A stretch of DNA of 64,000 nucleotides from Nereocystis luetkeana (Eukaryota; Sar; Phaeophyceae; Laminariales; Laminariaceae), in assembly GCA_031213475.1 (NCBI GenBank), contig JARUPZ010000003.1:11255127-11319126 (forward strand). Direction: 5' to 3'. The notes under the pieces were generated by a model. That model was not told the origin of the DNA, did no database searches, and saw nothing but the letters and a program-made list of their open reading frames with translations. Below, in pieces: positions 55,192 to 64,000 of this stretch. Made by a program: the position numbers and the translations under genes. Numbering within the stretch: the first letter of the stretch is position 1; every line of letters starts with the position of its first letter.

Positions 55192-56348
55192 CTCACCGTA
55201 TCTGCCTTGCCTTGCCTATATTATTTGCCGTGATTATCTGTTGGCCTGCTGCCTTCCTTTCTCTCTGTCTGGCTTCCTGCCTGTCTGCTTGTGCCGCCAA
55301 CATCTCCCATAGTTTGAATGCCTTTCCGTCACGTTGTGTACATAAACGCGCGTACTTAAAGACTTGTGGATCACCCATGTGATCGCCGTGCCGAAAGACG
55401 AAGTATGGTACTCGGGGTGTATCTTAACCCCCCCCAGAGAGCATTGAACGAACCGAATGGACTACTATTATTTGCCGCATGAATTGGTGTTGATTGGTTG
55501 TCGGAAACGAATAGATTCAGTGCAGCCCGAGTAAAACAGTATACCTGGTATCTATAATAGGAAGAGGAAGAAGAAGTGCTGGACCCCTTTTTCTTGTTTG
55601 GGAGGACGGAACGGCCCGACCGAACGGGAACAAATAGCAGATTATTTGATGTAGATGGACACCACCGAAGATCCGAAGATGGATGTTGACACCAATTTGC
55701 TTTGGTATATGCAAAATATACCGTTCGTGCCGATTCAGCTGGCGAGGCCCAGGATTCTGCATGGTCCCAAACACGTTTTTGTAGGTAGGAACGGAACGAA
55801 TGACCACGAACAGCCTCGTTCCGTTCCGCCCGTTCCCATGCTCTTCGGTGGGAGTTAAGACACGCCCTCTGTATGTGATCATTCCATCACACCCCATGAC
55901 TGTTATGTATTGGCTTGACACCCAGCACCGGTATTTGTTCAAGCAGCACAAGCAGCAGCAGCAACAGTGAGGACGCACCTCCCTTACATGAGGATAACTG
56001 TTATTGGGCCGGCAAATAGAACATAGTTGCTGTAGAGGTGCATACTCTACATAACTGACCTTGTTTCGCGAATAGGCTTTTTTGTTTTCTTTGATTTTGT
56101 TGCATTTCGCTCTTTTTTATGTTGTTTGTCTACACGTCCTTCCAATGCCCACTTGTGACCACTATCATCAATGTCAAGGTCTTGAACTTGCGTTATTGCG
56201 TCGGCGTTTTCAAGGGGCAATATTTACGAAAACGCCATACTACTGTGGACCCTGCAGTATGTATGTATGTACAAGAGCACAGCTGTGGTCCAGGGACACC
56301 GTACGAGTATCATACCTGGTATACACTTGGTATAAACAACAACACCGT

Positions 56349-56381
56349 ACCCTAACCTCACCCTAACCCTAACCCTAACCC
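56349..56381. repeat. Interstitial telomere-like repeats, unit 3
   Basis: Same sequence as unit 2, followed by CCACCTCACCCCACCCC. Confidence 0.85.
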
Positions 56382-56405
56382 ACCTCACCCCACCCCACCC
56401 CACGC

Positions 56406-56615
56406 TCGAGCTATACGCGCCTCGCCGACGTCCTGGAGGCCTAGGACGATACTGGCAACTGCACAAGCGACCACCGTCTCCTCCTGATGATGAACCACCT
56501 GGACTATCCGGAGCAGCGGAAGCGCCTCGGGCCATAGAAGCTAGAAAGCGCCTTCTACGTCGAAGACTCCACCGCAGCCGCGACCACACGCAGCAGTCAT
56601 TTCTGCACTCAATGA
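56406..56615 (+). pseudogene. Degenerate exon-like frame, unit 3
   Basis: Counterpart of 12853-13062, with TAG at codon 13 and at 56535-56537. Confidence 0.25.
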
Positions 56616-58507
56616 GAGACAAGGAATGTTTTCTTTTTGTTTTTTGGAGAGGGAGTTGCTCGCCCCCCATGCTGTATTTTTGGTTTCCAACCGATGGGAT
56701 GCAAGAGTAGAGAGGTGATGGACTGTGTGTAATACACCCGTTTTGCTGAAGCATCTTCGATGGTCTCTGAGCATAGCGCGGACCTTCTCAGTGGGTACCC
56801 TCTAGAGGCACTATAGATGACACATACATACCAGTATGTTTTTGTTTTCGTCTGGGAGAAAGAGCTATAAAAATGGCTTCTCTCCCGGCACACTTTTGTT
56901 TTCATTGTTTTGGAATGAGGAGAGGATGTGGCTCTTTTTTTGAGGTGTGTGGAAGATAGAGGTATTACCCACGCCACGTGCACACCTTACCGAACTTAGA
57001 CCTATAAGCGAAGAGCCCGCAGGAATTGCCAACATAGAGAACATCCTCCATCAATCAATCAATGCAGCCATATCTCAAAAGTGCAGAAACGGTCAGTCGG
57101 CGAGGTGCCTATCTAAGCCATCTCGCCGACTGGCCGGTTTCTGCGCTTTTGAGACAGCGGGTGGATTGATAGATTGATGGGTGAAAGAAGAAAAAAGGAT
57201 GGATAGACTTTTTTGTTGATGCTGGATTCGAAAGGATATTATTCGCCGGTCGTGTTTCTTTTTTTGTGATTACTGCAGAGGGGAAATAACTCTCCTGTAC
57301 TGTTTCGTTTGTTGCTTTCTTGGATTGGCGGCGGAGTGCAGCACACGTAAGAAAAGCACAGGGCGACTAGCGGTTAGAAATTGAGTGTGACCTATTTGTA
57401 AGCGTACTGCCGTATCATACGCCCCTGGTATACGAGCACCTCTTCGGTTTACCTTGTGGGGGAGAGAGGGGGGTGTTACGGACCTTGGGCAAGCTGTACG
57501 TGTGTACTACGTATCATACAAGCACCTCTTTGTTTACCTTGGGGGGAAGAGTAGGGGGCTGTCACGGACGTTGGGCAGGCTGTCATGTTGTGTATGTAAC
57601 GTATGTGGTGGTGTTTCTGGCGTATTTGATCTGGTGTATGATAGGCTACAGTACGTAGGAGATACTTCCGCAGTTATCACTGCTGGAGTAGATAGAGTGA
57701 GTCACGCCCAACTGTCCACGACGATTTAGTACAATTCGAGGATTAGGAACACTACGCGGGATATTGAATGAACAACGAGGGGAATGATATGAGGAGTTGA
57801 TCCTTTTACAATCGGTTTCTAAGGAAAATCCATCAATCGATATATGATATGATACCAGGCATACTCAAGTATAGCGTTGTGGCCATCAATACCACCTTAA
57901 ATAACCTGGTAGCATCAATATGATGGTCATCAATGATCATCAATATCGCCAATCGTCAATTGCCAATTGGATCTATGTCATCGTGGCCGTCTGTCTGATA
58001 ATCACATGCCCCTGTTATGAATCAGCGTAGTCGCGCGCTGATTGGATGATACAACGTTTATCAGAAACTGGACAAAAGACAACACCAGGACTACTGCCTA
58101 TGAATAGGTTCCTATTGCAATATCTTGTCTACTGTGGCCTATGCTTGCATGCGTGATAAAACACGACTTGAATTCGGTTATCGGGGCAAATGCTATGAAT
58201 AGACAGCCATCTGGCCCTACTGCCCAGACTTTCCTAGTTTATCGACAGCACCCAAAGTCATCCGACAATTCGAATAGATAAGTGGGCAGTCTCCGAAATC
58301 AATTGTGCGGACAACCCCAATAGATAAACGGACAGGCTTGGGGGCGCAGGGATGGGAGAAACGGGGGCGGGGGAGGGAACCGGGGCAGGGAGGGGGGCGT
58401 AAGAAGGGAGAGAAGAACAAGGGGAGGGGATGCAATGATTCAAAGCGGCCCCTGTTGAAGGGGATTGCAAAGATGTAAGGGAAGAACATTAACACGCCCT
58501 CTACTGT

Positions 58508-58509
58508 AG
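58508..58509. other. Junction of a 3.4 kb deletion in unit 3
   Basis: Sequence matching copy 1 up to 14995 joins directly to sequence matching copy 1 from 18444, removing 3448 bp by copy 1 coordinates. No microhomology longer than 1-2 bp is visible. The right side starts in the GAA/TTC palindrome cluster. Lost: the two-exon ORF, the 32-bp inverted-end element, the H3-like exon and the second module P. Confidence 0.9.
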
Positions 58510-59842
58510 GAAGTTCACGGAAACCAGCGGAAATAAATATGTACTCGTAGCTCGTGGAAGGTTCCATGGAAATTCAAAAATGGAAGCTTGTGGAAGCTTC
58601 CGCACACATGGAAGGAAGTAGACTATGCTTCCATGGAAGCTTCCATCTACTTCTGCAAGAAATACCAAGAATGTACAAACCGCATCGAACACTACAATCG
58701 CCAGTGCGCGACTGAAGGCTCTAAACGTCGGGCATGTGCATGTGTGACAAACAGACAGGCGGCGACAATGGCATTGATTCAATTGTTGATGACGACGATC
58801 ATTGATTCCCACCATAGTGATGCTAACAGGTTTTTCGTGGTGATGTTGATGACCCCAACGATATACTCAAGTAGACTGATCTCAAGACGTGATTTCATAT
58901 ACCAATTAATTGTCGATTCCTCGCCATGTTTTCCTCCTCAATATCAATATCCATTATTTCATCGTTCCGCTTATTTACCGAACCGCCGCAAAACAGTTCG
59001 GCACGTGTGTGTGTCTGCACAGTAAGAACTACGATTGTAGTATCTCCACCTTCGGCCTATTGTACACCAGACCATACAAATCACATACACCTGATACACC
59101 ACATGCATCACATACAGTTCCCCCGCAGCCGGCAAAAGCTCTCTATTCTCCCCCCAAGAGCAATCACAAGAGGTACTCGCATACTTCGAACTGTATGATA
59201 CCTAGCACACACATATAGATAGGTAGGCAACCATTTTTCAAAACTCCCAACCGCTCCTCGTCCCTCGCCCTTCCTCCCTCCGCCTCCCTCGACGATTCCT
59301 CGTCCTACCTCCGCCCCCCCGCCTGCACTCGCCCACTCGCCCACCAACGGACCCGACACCATCGCTCGCCCTGCACCGGCCTTAAGCGATTGATATGCCC
59401 CCCAAAATAGAGAAATATGCATAGCGCCCCCCCAAAATAACTCCAGGCAGCGCTGCTTGCTGCTGGTGTGCGCGCCAGTGCTGCTCCGTTAAGCTGACCG
59501 GGGCGCGGTTATGGCAGGGCGGCGAGCACAGCTAAGCATACAGCACAGAAATATGCCTGATGTCATAAGTACATACCTGGTACACAGTTTCCTACGCGCT
59601 ACCAGGTATATCTGTATCATCCATCTACACAAACAGAACACCCACAAAAAACAAGCAAACTTCTGCAAAAACACAAAAGCCAAAAATATTATAAAACCCA
59701 ATACCCTGTACTATACGCGCTGTGTATCATCTACGCACGATGCAAAAAGCAAACGCACGACTACTACGTAAACAACACACCGAAAAAATGCAGAAAGCAA
59801 AAAATACAATAAGATGCGAATACTTCGAGCAAAAGGCAACAA

Positions 59843-60160
59843 CTAGTTGACCAAGATGCAACAAGAATTGCAGCAACCACAAACAAACTTCAAACCGCTT
59901 TTCTCCATGCCCACCGTCAGATACCGTATACTATAATCAAGATAACATACACACCCTAGGACGAATTTCCAAGCCGAGTTTCTTCTAGGCAAGGGGGGCA
60001 AAAAATGGTGGCCCATCGAGATATTTCCATAGAAGAATCGCTCGGCGTTTGCACCTTCCCCATTGTCGAGAGAACCAGCTTCGAAATACGTGGGAGTGTA
60101 GTCTACCAGGTAGCGTGTAATACGGGAACACAGACGACAACGAACATCGCGGCTTCCCAC
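59843..60160 (-). CDS. Exon-like ORF, copy 4 of the 544-861 frame
   Basis: Same frame and length. Differences include T to M in GNISTG, C to Y in YLDCS and I to M in VGIEK. No function assigned. Confidence 0.18.
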   Translation of the reverse strand: MGSRDVRCRLCSRITRYLVDYTPTYFEAGSLDNGEGANAERFFYGNISMGHHFLPPLPRRNSAWKFVLGCVCYLDYSIRYLTVGMEKSGLKFVCGCCNSCCILVN

Positions 60161-62934
60161 CCCATATTGATGGGGTAGTGCTCTATCTCATGCATGCAGC
60201 TCTCACGAAGCAGGAGGCTTTTCCTACACCCCCAAAGTCATTTCTACAACAACAAACAGCATAACGGAGCAGGGGAGCCGGGGGTGGGGGCAACAGGGGA
60301 GGGGGGGGGGGAAGGGGTTGAAAGGCAGTCCCCAACAAGCTCAGTCCCGGTCCGGTGAATGAAGCGTCCTACAAGTACAACCACAGCTGTACTGCTGCGC
60401 ACACCAGCCAGGAGATTAGTCCGGCACGGTGCAACGCGTATACAACAGCTGCTGCTGCACTGCTGCTAACACCAGCCAGGAGGAGTTTACTTTAACCGAG
60501 CCTATACGTTCCGGGTGTGATACGATGCTCCCATGTGGCACGCACGGCGTCTGCTTAACAAACAAGCAGCGCCAGCCTCCCACAGCAGCATCGCAAAAAA
60601 GGGGCGGGGGGCCTCAAATGGTCCCCAGACATGACAGACAACGTTCCCTCCCGGCACGGTGTAGTTAACGCATGTACGGTACGCTAAGCACAACAGCCTG
60701 GACTAAAAGGAACACTGTACGATGACTGCCCCAATACCCGACACGCTCCCTCCCTACCTCCCCTAACCCCAACACGCGACATGCTCTCCACCCTGGCACG
60801 GTACAAATAATGCACCAGTAGATGCAGCGCGCACACCGGCCTGGACGAGAGGCTAGAGAGCACACCTCCCGATCGACCCCTTGCCTGCACCGTCAATGCT
60901 ACACAGGTGGCTGGGACCCCTCCCCCCCTGCACAATGTGGGCATAAAATAATCCTTGTGGAGACGTCGAACAATGTAGCACACCAGTATTAACAGTCGTA
61001 TACCGAATTGAGAGGTTATCGACACTTTGTGGGGTTCGCTAGATTGTTCTACTTTTCTACAAGGATTTGTTTACGCCTGCATTGTGCAGGGGGGGGGGTG
61101 TCTCGGTCACCTGTGCAATACGCGACGTATCTATAAAACAATCCACCCGAAAGAGCGTGGCGCGCGACTGCCATCCCTCTCCTATTACCCAACAGGTGGA
61201 CTCAAAATCAACATGATGAACCCATGAAATCGACGGCTTCTTACTGTTACGAGTATATACCACCAACACTAATAACTACTACTGTGCTACATAAAGCGAC
61301 ACATCATGATGACACAACTAGACTTACTGGACTTGATAATAGTGCTGCTCACTAGAACCTTGATGATGGCCAAAAGTATAATACCTTAGCTGTACTGCCC
61401 TCTACCTTCTACCTCCACCTAATATATAAATCCCTCCCAAATACAAACCATGGCGGGCGAGCCATATCCACAGAGGCCTTTCCATCTCTAAAACAACACG
61501 CACCAGTACATACCCTACTGGCCATGGCCATCTAAACCTTTAACATAAACAAAATGACGGGCGAGTCAGTCCCCCTCCAGTCCAAAATATCCCCCCCCCA
61601 AAAAACACAACGAGAGCTGTTCTTCCTCTCCAATCCAATGGCCCTCACAAAGATGAAGGGCGAGTAAGTCCCTTCCCAATCCAACGAAAACACGCGCCTC
61701 CTTGCACCCATCCATGGCATCAATTCACCCCCGAGACAGTGCAGACAGCCCGCGGTCAGTCGGCGGGATAACCAACCAAACGTTCCGGCTTTTCCCTTCA
61801 CTTGTCGGCCTGGGCTTGGCAAGGAGTGCACGTGGTGTGGGGGACACCTCTATCTACCTTCCCTCCCCAACCAAGCAAACACCACGTGCCAGAGCCATAG
61901 CATCTCCTCTCCTCTCCGACCCTCTCCTCTCGTATCCCGAACCAAACCAAAACTGCACGGGCGAGGAGGCTTTTGGCTCTCTCTTCAAAACGAAAAACAA
62001 AACAAAAAACTACCCATAATATATGTATTACCAGAGTATCATAGCCACTACTAAGCTAACAAGAGGGTCAGCGCGATGCCCAGATACCGTCGAGGTTGTC
62101 TCTTCAAAAAGTGTGTACGTACACGAATTCGTCGCCTCTCCCTTCCCTCCTATCGGTTCAAAAAAAGACAGCACCGCGGCCGGGAAATTCCCTCCTCGAC
62201 ATCTATCACCTCCCAAACTCAACGTCGTTTCCAAATCCGAAGCGCTACATACATCGTACTATACAGGCGAGAATCGTATGTAACCTCTCAGAATAAAAAG
62301 CAACATGCAAAACACTGAAGACGACGTGAGCGAATCACTTTTCCTCCGCGAACACAAACAAAGTTAAAGCCAGATCCATCCCGCTGCTATATAACTACTG
62401 TAGTAATAGCACCTACCAGTATTCAAAGTCTCAATAAAAGCGGTTACCAAGTGAAGACAAAGAGGGATGACGAGAAGTCCAAGGTACAAATACGCCTCCG
62501 AAAGATGCACAGCAGTAACCGTGGAAGCGTCTGCTGTAGTATTTGCCGTTCTGTCACCCCCTCCCCCCCCAACAAAAGAGCGCGACGGGGGCGAACGCCA
62601 TTTCCTCTTCAAAAAGCAAGAAACAAAGCATGGATGCCCCATATCTCACTGAGCGCAGAAAAATATCGGTGAATTGAGGCCAAAAGCGTTAGGGCTCGTC
62701 TTTCCTGCCTGGTGTGCCTACCGACATCGTCATCACCACGACCCTCGCCTAAACATCTGGCGGGGTCAGGCAGACAAAAGGCGTACATACGCATACGAGG
62801 TGGCACCTCAGCCTTCCTTCCCAGATAGGTAAACACCACGGGCGAGTCTCATCCTTCCTCCCAAAAATGAAAACAGTACCCTAATAAAAGCAGGACCGGC
62901 GAGCAATGTCTCCCCCAACACAAAACAGTAATGG

Positions 62935-63066
62935 ATCAATCAATCAATCAATCAATCCATACCTCTTCCATCCACCTATCAATCAATCATTCAATCCATC
63001 CCCCCACCCATCCACCCATTCACCCATCCAACATGCAATCCATCGATCCAACCATCCATGCATCAG
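62935..63066. repeat. ATCA/ATCC microsatellite, copy 4
   Basis: Counterpart of 3623-3754. Confidence 0.9.
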
Positions 63067-63673
63067 TCAATAAACCCCCATGATCCCTCTGAAAGCGCAG
63101 AGGACGCGAGCCCGGTGCATTACCGGGGCCGTCGCGTTCGTCTCTAAAAGGTGCCTTGCCTGCCTGGTGTGCCTACCGACATCGCCATCGCCACTGCCCT
63201 CGCCTAAACATCTGGCGAGAGCAGGCACCCAGCCAGCCACCTCTCTCCTAGCGCCGCTCCCGAAATAGCGACAGCCGGGGTGTGGCGGACTGGGGTGTAA
63301 CTGCACCAACAACAACATCAGCAACAGCAAACCACCTTAGCCGATCGACTAAATCACTCTCACAATGCACACGGAGGAAGGGGGGGCATCGCGACTACCC
63401 ATCCCGTCGAGCGCGTCCGTTCTCCCCCCGAATCGCGTACCTGTTGCCCCTATTTTTCATCATTATTTTTCCCCTCATTTTTTGTTTGTTTCGTTTGTTT
63501 ATTACCATCTCTTCTTTTCCCCGTCGAGCGCGTCCCTTCTTCCCCCGAATCGCGTTCCTGTTTCCCCTTTTTCCTTTTTTGTTGTTGTTTGTTCATTTGT
63601 TTTTTTCGTTTGTTTGCCATTTTTTTCCTTTTTTTTCCCATCATCGGTTTTTATACTTTTTCCCCCATTTATC

Positions 63674-64000
63674 TTTACAAGAGTCGCCCGGCCAGACAAG
63701 AAGAGGGTCGACAACATCGCCGCCACTGCGCGCGATCCATCGCCTCGATCACATCTACACGTGTGCCTACCCACCCCCACCTTTCTCCCCTCACCGTCGT
63801 CAGGGGGTGGGGCGGCGGGAGCAATGAGAGCAACACGAACACCGGAGACATCACTGCGAAACAGGTTTTTCTTTACAAGAGTCGCCCGGCCAGACAAGAA
63901 GAAGGTCGACAACATCGCCGCCACTGCGCGCGATCCATCGCCTCGATCACATCTACACGTGTGCCTACCCACCCCCACCTTTCTCCCCTCACCGTCGTCA
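63674..64000. repeat. Nested ~200-bp satellite, cut by window end
   Basis: Copy 4 counterpart, with starts at 63674 and 63872. It runs off the window. Confidence 0.92.

Larger units (their letters stand above)
38341..59300. repeat. Giant tandem repeat unit, copy 3 (rearranged)
   Basis: Third unit, 20960 bp. Relative to copies 1 and 2 it contains about 0.97 kb of extra DNA at roughly 48172-49140 (end of one TIR element plus a complete second one), a 4139-bp LTR retrotransposon at 49230-53368, and a longer version of module P. It lacks about 3.4 kb (copy 1 positions 14996-18443) and about 0.23 kb near 45690. Unlisted stretches repeat the unnamed non-coding DNA of the other copies. Confidence 0.97.
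59301..64000. repeat. Giant tandem repeat unit, copy 4 (cut by window end)
   Basis: First 4.7 kb of a fourth unit, collinear with the starts of copies 1-3. It ends inside the second unit of the nested ~200-bp satellite, so the array continues beyond the window. Confidence 0.96.

Noticed and set aside
19223-59300. The whole repeat being an assembly duplication artefact
   Set aside because: Units differ by many independent substitutions, array lengths, a deletion and a retrotransposon with its own target duplication, so they are distinct loci or at least distinct alleles; reads are still needed for copy number.
1-64000. Ribosomal DNA array
   Set aside because: The unit contains no 18S, 5.8S, 28S or 5S sequence that I can recognise.
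1-64000. tRNA genes
   Set aside because: I saw no cloverleaf with intact A and B boxes; GGTTCGAT words belong to the TIR element ends.

Overview
The window is nuclear DNA of a eukaryote, not of a bacterium or phage. It has no dense co-oriented ORFs, it has GT-AG intron-like boundaries, a TTAGGG-type telomeric motif, many micro- and minisatellites, and a Ty1/copia LTR retrotransposon. The copia protein style (HVDD in place of YVDD) and many TACGAGTA, GTACGTAC and TACCAGGTA motifs make a stramenopile, perhaps a brown alga, my best guess. That assignment is weak and I cannot name a species.

Almost the whole window is one giant head-to-tail tandem repeat with a unit of about 19.1 kb: copy 1 (1-19222, start cut by the window), copy 2 (19223-38340), copy 3 (38341-59300) and the first part of copy 4 (59301-64000). 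Copies are nearly identical by eye over long stretches. They differ mainly in the lengths of internal arrays, a few indels, one retrotransposon insertion and one 3.4 kb deletion. Variant sharing is mosaic among copies, so the units exchange sequence.

Layout of one unit, in copy 1 coordinates: non-coding DNA with a 105-codon minus-strand ORF (544-861); ATCA/ATCC microsatellite (3623-3754); a nested ~200-bp satellite (4369-5058); GGTGA-type G-rich arrays (5278-5437, 8399-8475); module P (5435-6391) with a GC hairpin; a TIR-type element remnant (8728-9496); a 28-bp-arm inverted repeat (9847-9921); a first exon resembling VPS15/PIK3R4 (10742-10881) whose intron carries a 9-bp CTTGCC minisatellite (10949-11646); interstitial telomeric repeats (12791-12823); several short exon-like open frames (11989-12300, 12853-13062, 15114-15771); a small inverted-repeat element enclosing a histone-H3-tail-like open frame (16071-16498); a diverged second copy of module P (16671-17808); and GAA/TTC palindrome clusters (17860-18050, 18441-18600).

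Copy 3 is special. It carries a complete TIR element of an apparently unnamed family (48197-48969) and a young 4.1 kb copia-type LTR retrotransposon (49230-53368; 351-bp LTRs with one visible difference; 5-bp target duplication). That element has an Ala/Gln/acidic ORF1 and an RT-RNase H ORF that lacks protease, integrase and the first catalytic Asp of RT, so it looks non-autonomous. Just after the RNase H stop lie two tandem hairpins with the same 14-nt loop and covarying stems.

The retrotransposon RT-RNase H is the only confident protein-coding region. Everything else called coding is an exon fragment or a low-confidence open frame, and the unit as a whole reads as a non-coding megasatellite that has captured the start of a host gene.
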